Source: JASLDZ01 sp964242625
GTDB taxonomy: Bacteria; Pseudomonadota; Alphaproteobacteria; Caulobacterales; Caulobacteraceae
Length of the DNA: 64,000 nt
Reading direction: 5' to 3'
Assembly (NCBI GenBank): GCA_964242625.1
Contig: CAXTAO010000004.1
Coordinates: 97,687-161,686, forward strand
This document shows, one piece after another, positions 34,686-43,683 of the stretch. The position numbers and the translations under genes were made by a program. Every line of letters begins with the position of its first letter. Positions within the stretch are counted from its first letter, which is position 1. Below the pieces are notes generated by a model that saw only the letters and a program-made list of their open reading frames with translations, was not told where the DNA came from and ran no database searches.

Positions 34686-34931
34686 TCAGCGACGGCGGGC
34701 GCCGCGCGTCAGCATCAGGGCGCCTAGGACGAGGCCGGCCATGGTGAGCAGCGGCCGCGCTCGCGCCACCGAGACCGCCTTGCGCGCGGCAGGCTGCATG
34801 TCGGCGGGCGCGCGATTGATCTGCGGCTCCACCGCATCCAGCACCCGCGTGAAGCCTCCAAGGAGGCGGGCCTTCGCGTCGTTGAGCGCCGTCGTGGCAC
34901 CTGCGCCGGCGCCGGCTTGGTAATCGGCCAT
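34686..34931 (-). CDS. small membrane-anchored protein, DUF883-like layout
   Basis: 81 residues: an amphipathic N-terminal part, a linker, then one helix near the C-terminus (LLTMAGLVLGALMLTRG) ending in RRR. The layout resembles DUF883/YqjD-type proteins, C-tail-anchored and thought to bind ribosomes; the resemblance is in architecture only. GGAG precedes the ATG at 34931; an ATG at 34943 would add four residues. Unrecognised otherwise. Confidence 0.6.
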   Translation of the reverse strand: MADYQAGAGAGATTALNDAKARLLGGFTRVLDAVEPQINRAPADMQPAARKAVSVARARPLLTMAGLVLGALMLTRGARRR

Positions 34932-35138
34932 GTCGATCTCCATCACTCCCGCTGCAACGGGGGCTGCCCGACCCCGTTCCCGAGCGCTCGCGCCTCTGTG
35001 CGGTCGGAGCCGACCGTCGCGCTCCCCGACGCGCCGCACGGCCCTCGCCCACGTACGGACGGCGGACGCTTCCACCGCCCAAGCCGCTGTGGCAGCCTCT
35101 CGGACAGGCCAAGGCACGGCCGCGCCTCGGGAGCTTTC

Positions 35139-36125
35139 GTGAGACTGGTTCAGGTGCTTCACACGTCGGGCGCTCGCGGGGTCGTCGCCGTGGTCGGGGA
35201 CGACGCGCGCGTGATGGAGGGCGTCGTCTCCGTGTACGCCCTGGCGCTCGAGGCGATCGCGCACGACGTGTCGCTCCAGGCGGCGGTGGAGGCGCGCGGG
35301 CTGGGCGAGAGCTTCGACCTGGACGCGGGCCTCGCCGAAGGGCGCGTGCTGTCGCCCATCGACCATCCGGACCCGGCGCATCTCTGGCTCACGGGCACGG
35401 GCCTGACGCACCTCGGCTCGGCCGATGCGCGCGACAGCATGCACCGCGAGGCGGTCTCAGCCGAGCAGATGACCGACTCGATGCGCATGTTCCGCATGGG
35501 CATGGACGGGGGCAAGCCCGCTCCCGGCGTCGCCGGCGTGCAGCCCGAATGGTTCTACAAGGGCGACGGCGACGCGGTGGTCGCGCCCGGCGCGCCCCTG
35601 CCCTCCCCCGCCTTTGCGCTCGACGGCGGCGAGGAGCCGGAGATCGCCGGGGTGTATGTGATCGCGCTCGACGGGACGCCGCGCCGGCTCGGCTTCGCGC
35701 TGGGCAACGAGTTCTCCGACCACGTGACCGAGCGTCAGAACTACCTGTACCTCGCGCATTCCAAGCTCCGCCCCGCATCGTTCGGGCCCGAGCTGCGCCT
35801 GGGCGCCCTGCCCAACGACGTGCGCGGCGAGAGCCGGATCCGACGCGAGGGGTCGGTGGTGTGGAGCCGGCCCTTCCTCTCCGGCGAGGCCAACATGAGC
35901 CACAGCCTCGAGAACCTGGAGCACCACCACTTCAAGTACGCCCAATTCCGCCGGCCGGGAGACGTGCACGTCCACTTCTTCGGCACCGCCACCCTGTCGT
36001 TCGCCGACGGGTTCCGGGCGCAGGCCGGCGACGTGTTCGAAGTGGAGGCCGAGGGCTTCGGCCGGCCGCTCAGGAATGCGTTGGGGTCCGCCCCGGACGA
36101 GACGCCGAGGGTCCGCCCGCTCTGA
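35139..36125 (+). CDS. AraD1/GguC-family (fumarylacetoacetate-hydrolase fold) protein
   Basis: 328 residues of the FAH superfamily, AraD1/GguC group. Landmarks are EWFYKGDGD, the metal-site region FALGNEFSDHVTE and the SHSLENLEHHHFKY segment. The group includes sugar-acid dehydratases such as 2-keto-3-deoxy-L-arabonate dehydratase, so a role in pentose oxidation is plausible, but no sugar genes are adjacent. GTG start at 35139 with GGGAG upstream. Confidence 0.8.
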   Translation: MRLVQVLHTSGARGVVAVVGDDARVMEGVVSVYALALEAIAHDVSLQAAVEARGLGESFDLDAGLAEGRVLSPIDHPDPAHLWLTGTGLTHLGSADARDSMHREAVSAEQMTDSMRMFRMGMDGGKPAPGVAGVQPEWFYKGDGDAVVAPGAPLPSPAFALDGGEEPEIAGVYVIALDGTPRRLGFALGNEFSDHVTERQNYLYLAHSKLRPASFGPELRLGALPNDVRGESRIRREGSVVWSRPFLSGEANMSHSLENLEHHHFKYAQFRRPGDVHVHFFGTATLSFADGFRAQAGDVFEVEAEGFGRPLRNALGSAPDETPRVRPL

Positions 36126-36230
36126 TGCGGCGTCTCCCAACGCGCGCCTAGGGCTGCTCGCGTCTGCGCAGACCATAGCGCCGCGGCCGCACGCCAAGCT
36201 CGTCTACGGAAGGAGGGGGTTGGAAACCCG

Positions 36231-36307
<77 letters not shown>

Positions 36308-36366
36308 ATCACGGGAGCGGCCTTATAGGCGCCGCCCCCCGTGGGGGCAATGCGGTTTGCGAGGGC

Positions 36367-36825
36367 TTAGGACGCCGCGGCGAGCAGCCGGTCGATGGCG
36401 GCGCGCGCGCCCTCGAGGTCGTCCAGGACGCCTTCGAGCCGCTGGCGAGCCTCCGCCCCCAGCACAGGGCGCATCGGGGCGCCGGCGCCATCTTCTGTCG
36501 GCGTAGGCGTGACCATAGCCGCTTCAGCGTCGTCGGCTGGAACGGCGGGCGGGGGCGCCGATCCGGCCGCAGTCACCCGCGCCACCCCCCGCTCACGATG
36601 CAGGCGCTGCACGCCCTTGATCGTGTAGCCCTCCTCGTGGAGCAGGACGCGCAGGCCGCGCAGGAGCTCGAGGTCCTGGCGGCGATAGAAGCGGCGGCCT
36701 CCCGCGCGCTTCATCGGGCGCACGAAGGAGAAGCGCGTCTCCCAGAAGCGCAGCACGTGCGGCGGGACGCCCAGCTCCTGCGAGGCCTCCGAAATGGTGC
36801 GGAAGGCTTCCGGGCCCTTGGACAT
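36367..36825 (-). CDS. MerR-family regulator
   Basis: 152 residues: an N-terminal MerR helix-turn-helix with a wing (RTISEASQELGVPPHVLRFW, then RRFYRRQDLELL), a linker rich in Ala/Pro and a short C-terminal helix. No metal- or drug-binding domain. It is a conserved companion of ihfA in alphaproteobacteria and lies 8 bp downstream of it; the target is unknown. Confidence 0.9.
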   Translation of the reverse strand: MSKGPEAFRTISEASQELGVPPHVLRFWETRFSFVRPMKRAGGRRFYRRQDLELLRGLRVLLHEEGYTIKGVQRLHRERGVARVTAAGSAPPPAVPADDAEAAMVTPTPTEDGAGAPMRPVLGAEARQRLEGVLDDLEGARAAIDRLLAAAS

Positions 36826-36833
36826 GGATGGCG

Positions 36834-37184
36834 CTAGCCGGCTCCGGCGACCAGTCGCGGGCTCTCGATCGTCGTCGCCGACCGTGCGCCCTGGCTCGCC
36901 GCAATGCGAGCCTTGAGGAGCTGGGAGGCGCGGAAGCTGATAACCCGCCGCGGCTCGATGGCGGCGGGTTCGCCCGTCTTGGGATTTCGGCCCATGCGGG
37001 CGCGCTTGTCGCGCACCTCGAACACGCCGAAGCCCGACAGCTTGACCGATTGGCCCTCAGCCATGGCTTCGCACATGAGCGCCAGCGCGCGATCGACGAG
37101 CGCGGCGCAGTCGTTGCGGCCGAGGCCCACTTCGCGCAGCACCGCCTCGGCCAGGTCGGCCCGGGTCAGCGTCGATCCCGTCAT
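36834..37184 (-). CDS. ihfA: integration host factor alpha subunit
   Basis: DNA-bending protein, heterodimer with IhfB, acting in replication, recombination and sigma-54 transcription. 116 residues: TLTRADLAEAVLREVGLGR start, the beta-arm PR-motif (GRNPKTGEPAAIEPRRVISF) and a C-terminal extension of about 20 residues past the usual IhfA end. ATG at 37184, coupled loosely to merR downstream and fabH upstream (92-bp gap). Confidence 0.94.
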   Translation of the reverse strand: MTGSTLTRADLAEAVLREVGLGRNDCAALVDRALALMCEAMAEGQSVKLSGFGVFEVRDKRARMGRNPKTGEPAAIEPRRVISFRASQLLKARIAASQGARSATTIESPRLVAGAG

Positions 37185-37276
37185 CTCAATCCCCTCGCGC
37201 AGAAAGCCAGCACGCCCACGGAAACGCCGTCAAGTCAGCGGCTTGCGCGTGGCGGGCGACGCGACGCCGCAGCCCC

Positions 37277-38248
37277 TCAGAGCCTGACGACGCAGGCGCC
37301 CCAGGTGAGGCCGCCGCCCATGGCCTCCATCAGGAGCAGCTGGCCGGGCCGGATCCGCCCATCCGCCACGGCCTCGGCCATGGCGAGCGGGATGGACGCG
37401 GCGGAGGTGTTGGCATGGCGCGCCACCGTCGAGATCACCCGCGCCTCGTCCACGCCCAGGCGGTGCGCCACGCCCTGGAGGATGCGCTGGTTGGCCTGAT
37501 GGGGGATGAACCAGTCGACCGCGGCGACCGGGACGCCGGCGTGGGCGGCGGCGGCCTCCACCGCCTCGGCTATGTTGACCACCGCGTGGCGGAACACCTG
37601 CTGGCCCGCCATCCGCAGGTGGCCGACGCGCCCGTTGGTGGAGGGGCCGCCGTCCACGTAGAGCAGGTCCTGCTTGGTCCCGTCGCAGCGGAGCGCGAAG
37701 CCCAGGAGGCCGCGGTCGGCGGTGGTCCCCTCGCCTTCCACCGGCTCCAAGACGACCGCGCCGGCGCCGTCGCCGAAGAGCACGCAGGTGGTGCGGTCGG
37801 AGTAGTCCATCAGCCGCGTCATCGCCTCCGCGCCGATCACCAGGGCGCAGCGGGCGTGGCCGCGGGCGACGAAGCCGTCGGCGACCGTCATGGCGTAGAC
37901 GAAGCCCGAGCACACCGCCTGCACGTCGAAGGCGATCCCGACAGGCGCGCCCAGCTTGCGCTGCACGATGGCGGCGGTGGCGGGGAAGGTGAGGTCGGGC
38001 GTGGTGGTGGCCACCACGATCAGGTCGACCTCGGCGGGGTCGCGGCCCGCGCGCGCCAGCGCCTCGCGCGCGGCGGCGGTGGCGAGGTCGGAGACGCCCT
38101 GGTCGTCGGCCATGCGCCGCCGCTCGTGGATGCCCGTGCGCTCGCGGATCCACGCGTCGGTGGTGTCGATCGAAAGCGCCAGCTCGGCGTTGCTGACGAC
38201 GGTCGGCGGCAGGTGCGCGCCCACGCCGGTGACGGCGCTCCGGATCAC
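37277..38248 (-). CDS. fabH: 3-oxoacyl-ACP synthase III
   Basis: Starts fatty-acid synthesis by condensing acetyl-CoA with malonyl-ACP. 323 residues with C113 in QAVCSGFVYA, the His in IPHQANQRIL and Asn in HANTSAASIP. GTG start at 38248 overlaps the plsX stop (GTGA). Part of the yceD-plsX-fabH-ihfA-merR run. Confidence 0.96.
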   Translation of the reverse strand: MIRSAVTGVGAHLPPTVVSNAELALSIDTTDAWIRERTGIHERRRMADDQGVSDLATAAAREALARAGRDPAEVDLIVVATTTPDLTFPATAAIVQRKLGAPVGIAFDVQAVCSGFVYAMTVADGFVARGHARCALVIGAEAMTRLMDYSDRTTCVLFGDGAGAVVLEPVEGEGTTADRGLLGFALRCDGTKQDLLYVDGGPSTNGRVGHLRMAGQQVFRHAVVNIAEAVEAAAAHAGVPVAAVDWFIPHQANQRILQGVAHRLGVDEARVISTVARHANTSAASIPLAMAEAVADGRIRPGQLLLMEAMGGGLTWGACVVRL

Positions 38249-39339
38249 GCAGTCGCCTCCACCGGCAGGGCGGCGGCCCCCACCGCCTGCATATTGCGCG
38301 CGATGACCTGGGCGTAGTCGGAGCTCGCCAGCTCGCAGGCGATGACCAGCGCGTCGGCGAAGCCCTCGGCGTCGGCTCCGCCGTGCGCCTTGACCACGAC
38401 GCCGTTCAGCCCGAGCAGCGGGCCGCCCCCCGGCGGGGTGAGCCGCGCCTTCATGCGCCTGAGCGCGCCCTGCGCCAGGAGCCCGCCCGCGAGCGCCAGC
38501 GGGTCGCCCTTCAGCGTCTCGCGCAGGGTCTGGGCGAAGAAGCGCGCCAGCCCCTCCCCGGTCTTGAGCACGGCGTTGCCGGTGAAGCCGTCGGTGACGA
38601 TCACGTCGGCGTCTCCGCGCGCGATGCCGTCGCCTTCGACGAAGCCCCGATAGCGGATGGGCGCGGCCCCCTCGCGCAGGCGGCGATGCGCCTCGCGTAC
38701 CTCCTCATGACCTTTCTGGTCCTCCGAGCCGACGTTCAGCACGCCGACCGAAGGCTCGCCCACGCCGCCCATGTGCACCGCGCGGTGGAAGGCCTCGCCC
38801 ATCACGGCGAACTCGATCAGCTGGTCGGCGTCGCAGTCGATGTTGGCGCCCACGTCGAGCACGGAGGTGACGCCGGTCAGCGTGGGCCAGCTCGCCACGA
38901 TGGCCGGCCGGTCCAGCGCCCCCGTCATGCGAAGGAGGAGCTTGGAGATCGCCATCAGGGCGCCGGTGTTGCCGCCGGAGACCGCCGCCTGCGCCCGCCC
39001 CGCCTTGACCTCCTCCACCGCGTTCCAGAGCGAGGAGCCCTTGCCGCGGCGCAGCGCCTGGGCGGGCTTCTCGTCGCCCGCGATCACCTTCTCGGCGTGG
39101 ACGATCTCGCAGGCGGCGCGCAGCCGGGGGCGGCGGACGAGCTCGGCCTCGATCCGCGCGCCGTCGCCGTGCAAGGCGAAGCGGACCGCGCGCCCGTCCA
39201 GCCGCTCCAGCGCGCGCGCGGCGCCCGCCACGGCGACGGGCGGCCCAAGGTCTCCGCCCATGGCGTCGACCGCGATGCGGAGCGGAGCGGAGCGATGCGG
39301 AGCGGAAGACGCGGACGCGGTCACGGGTTTGGGGATCAC
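38245..39339 (-). CDS. plsX: phosphate acyltransferase PlsX
   Basis: Converts acyl-ACP to acyl-phosphate for membrane phospholipid synthesis. 364 residues; the Rossmann segment AVDAMGGDLGPPVAVAGAA, DVGANIDCDADQLIEFAVMG and GFTGNAVLKTGEG are family hallmarks. GTG at 39339 adds about 20 weakly conserved residues before the core, so the true start may be internal. The N-terminal coding sequence contains a short imperfect tandem repeat (ATGCGGAGCGG units). Confidence 0.95.
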   Translation of the reverse strand: MIPKPVTASASSAPHRSAPLRIAVDAMGGDLGPPVAVAGAARALERLDGRAVRFALHGDGARIEAELVRRPRLRAACEIVHAEKVIAGDEKPAQALRRGKGSSLWNAVEEVKAGRAQAAVSGGNTGALMAISKLLLRMTGALDRPAIVASWPTLTGVTSVLDVGANIDCDADQLIEFAVMGEAFHRAVHMGGVGEPSVGVLNVGSEDQKGHEEVREAHRRLREGAAPIRYRGFVEGDGIARGDADVIVTDGFTGNAVLKTGEGLARFFAQTLRETLKGDPLALAGGLLAQGALRRMKARLTPPGGGPLLGLNGVVVKAHGGADAEGFADALVIACELASSDYAQVIARNMQAVGAAALPVEATA

Positions 39340-39427
39340 GCTCCAATCGCGGCCGGCGCGGGCCGGAGCGAGTGGGCGCGGACCTTAGCGCCCGCCCCTC
39401 GCCATGCAAGCGCGCGGCAGGCGGAGC

Positions 39428-39943
39428 TCACGACTTCGGCTTGAGCGCCGCCAGGGCGGCGAAGGGCGACGGCTCGGCCTTCGCGGGCGGCGGCTCAAAG
39501 CTCGCGCCCGGCTTGCGTGGGAACGGATCGAGTTCGACGGAGAGGTGCTGGGTGAGAAGATCACCGACGTCGATCCGCTCGCCTTCGAAGATCTCGGGCG
39601 GGTCCTCGAGATCGGGATCACCCAGCGACTCGGCATCCGGCGAGGGCGCATGCCGACTGCCTTCCGGAAGGAGCTTGAGGTCGAGGGCGCCGGCGAGGTC
39701 CGCCGGAAAGGGCTCGAGCGTCAGCCCGCACGTATAGACCACCTGCGCCGACCACTCGCCCCGCAGCCGCACGCCGTCGAGCCAGGCTTCCGTGCGGACG
39801 TGCGCGGCGAAGCGCTCGATCGCCGCGAGCTGGAAGAGCGCCGCGAGACGCCCGCGCGCGCCCTCGTCGGCGACCAAGTCCAGTTCACGGCCGCGCACCG
39901 CGTCCGCTGCGGACAGGGGGACCGACCAAGCCGCCTCGTTCAT
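39428..39943 (-). CDS. yceD: YceD/DUF177 family protein
   Basis: 171 residues of the DUF177 family, linked to 23S rRNA/L32 or ribosome biogenesis and lipid genes. Conserved middle part VRTEAWLDGVRLRGEW and a single Cys in VVYTCGLTLEPF. Usually followed by rpmF before plsX; here rpmF is absent and plsX follows directly after 88 bp. ATG overlaps the upstream chaperone gene (ATGA). Confidence 0.88.
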   Translation of the reverse strand: MNEAAWSVPLSAADAVRGRELDLVADEGARGRLAALFQLAAIERFAAHVRTEAWLDGVRLRGEWSAQVVYTCGLTLEPFPADLAGALDLKLLPEGSRHAPSPDAESLGDPDLEDPPEIFEGERIDVGDLLTQHLSVELDPFPRKPGASFEPPPAKAEPSPFAALAALKPKS

Positions 39944-40503
39944 GGCAGGCTCTCCTCGACCGGGGGGAAGACGACATGTCCCGCCAGGAGCGCGGGCACC
40001 TCCTGCTTCGACAGTGCAACAGCGGCGTGACGCACATAGGCCGTCAGCGGCGTCGCGGTCGCTTCCGGGTCGGGAACGTCGGCGAACACGGTGCGGCCGA
40101 TCAGGGACGGCAGGGCGGCGGGATCGGCGCCCGGCTCCAGCGCCGCGGCGTAGCCCTTCGCCCGGCCGTAGAACGCCTCGCCCAGCCGGCGCATCTTCTT
40201 GCCGACCGAGAGGTCGCCCACGCCCATCTCGCGCAGGGCGTCGTCGAGCCCCTTCAGGAAGGCGTCGAACAGCACCTGGTTTGTCTCCCGCGCGCGGGCG
40301 CCCTCACCCCGAAGCCGGTTCACCAGCAGCGCCACGTGCACGAGGTAGAGTTCGAAGCGCCCCTCGATCGTGTCAGGCGCGCCCAGGTCGCGGTAGAGCG
40401 CGGGGCTGCGGGCCTGGGCCGCGGCGGCGGCGTACAAGGCCTGGCCCGCCGCATAGGCGGGGCGCTGGGCGAACAGACGCTGCGGGAGGAGGCGGTTGAA
40501 CAT
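39940..40503 (-). CDS. ubiquinol-cytochrome c chaperone (CBP3/UQCC1 family)
   Basis: 187 residues of the Ubiq_cyt_C_chap family, which helps cytochrome b assembly in the bc1 complex. Typical stretches: YRDLGAPDTIEGRFELYLVHV, then LFDAFLKGLDDALREMGVGD and KKMRRLGEAFYGR. The mitochondrial homologue is CBP3. It begins the leftward run with yceD and diverges from bamE; the promoter region is the 155 bp between them. Confidence 0.9.
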   Translation of the reverse strand: MFNRLLPQRLFAQRPAYAAGQALYAAAAAQARSPALYRDLGAPDTIEGRFELYLVHVALLVNRLRGEGARARETNQVLFDAFLKGLDDALREMGVGDLSVGKKMRRLGEAFYGRAKGYAAALEPGADPAALPSLIGRTVFADVPDPEATATPLTAYVRHAAVALSKQEVPALLAGHVVFPPVEESLP

Positions 40504-40658
40504 GAACGCGTTGGGCCGAGGGGCGACGCCGCTTTTCGGCCGCGACGTTGGGCCATAGCGGCCCGCGTTGAACTAGGCGGCCGGGGCGCGTAGGTCAAAG
40601 CCCGGCCTGACGTTTCCTTATTCCGCGCGACGCGCCGCAGCCTTCCCGGACCGCCTTC

Positions 40659-41138
40659 ATGCCCCGCCCCGCCCCAGCCCTGGCCCTGGCCGCCGCCGCC
40701 GTCGCGCTGACCGTCACGGCCTGCGCGCCGGTGACCAGCTACAACGGCTTTCAGGCGCGCGAGGAGAAGCCGCAGAACGTGAAGGTCGGCGTCGACACCA
40801 AGTCCACCGTCCTGACCAGCCTGGGCTCGCCCTCGACCAAGTCAGCCTTCGACCCGAACGTTTGGTACTACGTCTCGCAGATCACCGACGAGTACGCCTA
40901 CTACAAGCCACGGGTGCGCACGCGCGACGTGGTGCGGATCACCTTCAACAAGGACGAGAAGGTGGCCGACGTGAAGCACCTCACCCTGAAGGACGGCTAT
41001 CAGATCGCCTACGACCGGGCCGAGACGCCCACCCGTGGCCGCTCGCTGTCGTGGGTCGAGCAGGTGCTGGGCACCATCGGCCGCGGCGGCGTGCTCCCGC
41101 AGGACAACGACCCGGGCAACCCGCGCGGCGGCCGCTAG
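40659..41138 (+). CDS. bamE: outer-membrane assembly lipoprotein BamE (SmpA/OmlA)
   Basis: 159 residues: lipoprotein signal with lipobox VTA-C22, then the BamE fold (KVGVDTKSTVLTSLGSPS, WYYVSQITDEYAYY). Supports folding of outer-membrane proteins by BamA. ATG at 40659. Its stop TAG shares the CTAG at 41135-41138 with the next gene, which is convergent. Confidence 0.92.
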   Translation: MPRPAPALALAAAAVALTVTACAPVTSYNGFQAREEKPQNVKVGVDTKSTVLTSLGSPSTKSAFDPNVWYYVSQITDEYAYYKPRVRTRDVVRITFNKDEKVADVKHLTLKDGYQIAYDRAETPTRGRSLSWVEQVLGTIGRGGVLPQDNDPGNPRGGR

Positions 41139-41611
41139 TCGCCGACAGCCGCGCCGGCAGGCGCGGCCTGGGCGGCGTCTCCGGGAGCGGGCCGTTTGGG
41201 CAGGCCCGACGTCTGCTTGGGCGTCTGCTGGACCACGACCACCGAGACCACCTGACCCGGGCCCAGGATGCGCTCGGCCTCGGGACGCAGGGCTGCGGCC
41301 AGCCCGCGGTCGTCGACGTGGGTGAAGTCCCAGGGGCGCACGAACGGCGTGCGGTGCCCCGCGCGCACCAGCGCGTCGCGCAGATAGGGCTCACGCTCCT
41401 TGAGCTTGGTCGCGTCGGCGTGCGGCTGCAGGTTCACCCGCACGTTGGTGAAAACGTAGTTGACCACCTGCCCGCGCCAGACGACCGGCAGCGCCACGGT
41501 GGACACGTCGACGAAGTGCTCGGGCGCGGGCGCGGCGCTCTTGCCCTCGCTGGCGAAGGCGGGCGGCGCCAGGACGGCGAGGATGAGGGCGGCGGAAGCG
41601 AGGGGGCGCAT
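41135..41611 (-). CDS. periplasmic protein of unknown function
   Basis: 158 residues with an N-terminal signal peptide (MRPLASAALILAVLAPPAFA). The mature part has EHFVDVSTVALPVVWRGQVV, a helix-forming EREPYLRDALVRAG and a strand VVSVVVVQQTPKQT. Secondary-structure order recalls FliL-type stomatin-like domains, but I see no convincing motif. Convergent with bamE, sharing CTAG; thiL lies upstream. Confidence 0.65.
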   Translation of the reverse strand: MRPLASAALILAVLAPPAFASEGKSAAPAPEHFVDVSTVALPVVWRGQVVNYVFTNVRVNLQPHADATKLKEREPYLRDALVRAGHRTPFVRPWDFTHVDDRGLAAALRPEAERILGPGQVVSVVVVQQTPKQTSGLPKRPAPGDAAQAAPAGAAVGD

Positions 41612-41634
41612 GTCTTGCGTCTAGCGCTCAAGCC

Positions 41635-42684
41635 CTAAACGCCGGTTGAGGAGGCCCCGTGGCGCCAGCCGGTGCCGCGCACCGCCACGGGCGCGCCGCC
41701 GAAGGTCGCCGACACGCCCGCCCCCGCCTCAAAGCGCCCTACACGCGTGAGGGCGACGCCGCACAGGGCGGCCGCCTCGGCCAGGGCCGCGCGCCGATCG
41801 GGCCGCGCAGCCAGCACCACCTCGTAGTCGTCGCCCGCCGTCGCCAGGGTCGCGAGCGCGAGCGCGGGGTCGGCCTGCGCCGCGGACCAGCCGCGGCCGG
41901 CCGCCGACAGCGGCGTCCGCTCCAGCCGGACCTCCACCGCGCAGCCGCTCGCCTCCGCGATCCGGCCGGCGTCGGCCAGGAGACCGTCGGAGACGTCGGC
42001 CGCGGCGGCGGCATGGGAGCGCAGCAGGTCGCGCAGGGCGAGCCGCGGCTCGGGGCGGCGATACCGGCCGATGAGCCAATCCGCATAGGCGGGGGGCGGC
42101 GCCAGCGCCCCCGTCAGCACGCGCAGCCCCAGGCCCGCGTCGCCGATCGCGCCCGAGACCCACAGGTCGTCGCCGGGCCGGGCGCCCGCACGGCGCACCA
42201 TGCCGCCCTCTCCCGCGCGCCCGAACATGACCGCGCCGAGCGTCAGCGGCCCCGGGGTGCGCACGGTGTCGCCGCCGAACAGGCTCAGGCCGAAGCGCGC
42301 CTGCTCAGCGCCCAGGGCCGACGCGAAGCGCGCGCGCGCGCCGGCGTCGATCCGGGCGGGCCAGGCGGCGGTCAGGAGCCAGCCGTAGGGCTCCGCCGCC
42401 TTGGCCGCGAGGTCGGACAGGTTCACCGCCAGGAGCTTGGCGGCGAGGTCCTCGATCGGGTCGTCGGGGAGGAAGTGCACGCCCTCGACCAGGGTGTCGG
42501 TGGTGACCACGAGGCCGTGCGGCTGCGGCGGCAGAACGGCCGCGTCGTCCAGGAGGTCCAGCGCCTCGGGCGCGCCGCACGTCAGGGGCCGCCAAAGCCG
42601 GGCGATCTCGCCGAACTCGTCCAGGTCCCCGCCGGAGAGGTCTCCACCAGGGGGGTCGCGGCCCGGGAAGTCGCTCCCGCCCAT
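41635..42684 (-). CDS. thiL: thiamine-monophosphate kinase
   Basis: Phosphorylates thiamine phosphate to thiamine pyrophosphate. 349 residues of the PurM/ThiL fold: DDAAVLPPQP, VTTDTLVEGVHFL, LFGGDTVRTPG, and a DVSDGLLADAGRIAEAS segment. ATG at 42684 is 5 bp after the nusB stop region. Operon order nrdR-nusB-thiL, as in many alphaproteobacteria. Confidence 0.95.
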   Translation of the reverse strand: MGGSDFPGRDPPGGDLSGGDLDEFGEIARLWRPLTCGAPEALDLLDDAAVLPPQPHGLVVTTDTLVEGVHFLPDDPIEDLAAKLLAVNLSDLAAKAAEPYGWLLTAAWPARIDAGARARFASALGAEQARFGLSLFGGDTVRTPGPLTLGAVMFGRAGEGGMVRRAGARPGDDLWVSGAIGDAGLGLRVLTGALAPPPAYADWLIGRYRRPEPRLALRDLLRSHAAAAADVSDGLLADAGRIAEASGCAVEVRLERTPLSAAGRGWSAAQADPALALATLATAGDDYEVVLAARPDRRAALAEAAALCGVALTRVGRFEAGAGVSATFGGAPVAVRGTGWRHGASSTGV

Positions 42685-42689
42685 GCGGC

Positions 42690-43169
42690 TCAGCCCGCCG
42701 GGCGCGCGTCCCGCGCCACCGCGTCCAGGGCGGCGTTGACGAAGCCGGGCTCGGTCGCGCCCTCGAAGAACGCCTTGGCGAGCTCGACGTACTCGTCGAT
42801 CACGACCTCCGTCGGCGTCTCGGGCCGGCGCATCAGCTCCCAGGCGCCCGCGCGCAGGATGGCGCGGGCGGTGGCGTCCAATCGCTGCAGCTTCCAGCCC
42901 TGGGCGAGGCGACGCGCCACCGCGCTGTCCACCCGCGCCTGGTCGGCCACCACGCCCCGCACGATCTCGGCGAATAGCGGCTCGTCGGCCTCGGCCAGGA
43001 TGTGACCCTCGAGGTCGCCGCCGAAGCGGTGGTCGGCGAACTCGCGCACCACCGCCTCCACCCCCGCGCCCGCCACGTCCATTTGATAAAGCGCCTGCAC
43101 CGCCGCCAGCCGCGCGACCGAGCGGTCCTGGTAGGCGGGGGCGCGGAGCCTGGGAGCCGGCCCGGTCAT
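42690..43169 (-). CDS. nusB: transcription antitermination factor NusB
   Basis: RNA-binding antitermination factor for rRNA operons. 159 residues, all-helical: SVARLAAVQALYQMDVAG start, DATARAILRAGAWEL and VVIDEYVELAKAFF near the end. Start ATG overlaps the nrdR stop (ATGA at 43166-43169). Confidence 0.95.
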   Translation of the reverse strand: MTGPAPRLRAPAYQDRSVARLAAVQALYQMDVAGAGVEAVVREFADHRFGGDLEGHILAEADEPLFAEIVRGVVADQARVDSAVARRLAQGWKLQRLDATARAILRAGAWELMRRPETPTEVVIDEYVELAKAFFEGATEPGFVNAALDAVARDARPAG

Positions 43170-43642
43170 GCGCGCGCGCCCTCCCCGCCCTCGTCCAGCC
43201 CTTCCTCGCCGAGGAAGCGGGCGAAGTCGGAAGTCTCGCGGAAGTCGCGGTAGACCGAGGCGTAGCGCACGTAGGCCACCTCATCGAGCGCCTTAAGCGC
43301 GGCCATGATGGCCTCGCCGACGACCGAGGAGGCGATGTCGGTCTCGCCGCGGCTCTCCAGCTGTCGTTGGATACCCGAGACCATGCGCTCCACCCGCTCG
43401 GGATCGACCGGGCGCTTGCGCAGGGCGATCTCGATGGAGCGCACGAGCTTCTCGCGCTCGAACGGCGCCCGCCGGCCCGAGCGCTTGACGATGATCAGCT
43501 CGCGCAGCTGCACGCGCTCGAAGGTGGTGAAACGGCCGGCGCACTCGGGGCAGACGCGGCGGCGGCGGATCGCCGTGTTGTCCTCGGAAGGACGGCTGTC
43601 CTTCACCTGGCTCTCGGCGTGGCCGCAGAAGGGGCAGCGCAC
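43166..43642 (-). CDS. nrdR: transcriptional repressor NrdR
   Basis: Zinc- and ATP/dATP-dependent repressor of ribonucleotide reductase genes. 158 residues: zinc ribbon (C3, C6, C31, C34) followed by an ATP-cone domain (KRSGRRAPFEREKLVRSIEIA). GTG start at 43642. It lies between glyA upstream (42 bp) and nusB. Operator boxes are expected at nrd genes, which are not here. Confidence 0.95.
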   Translation of the reverse strand: MRCPFCGHAESQVKDSRPSEDNTAIRRRRVCPECAGRFTTFERVQLRELIIVKRSGRRAPFEREKLVRSIEIALRKRPVDPERVERMVSGIQRQLESRGETDIASSVVGEAIMAALKALDEVAYVRYASVYRDFRETSDFARFLGEEGLDEGGEGARA

Positions 43643-43683
43643 TTAGGGGATGGCTCCGCGGGGCGCCCGCGCGATGCGGGGGT

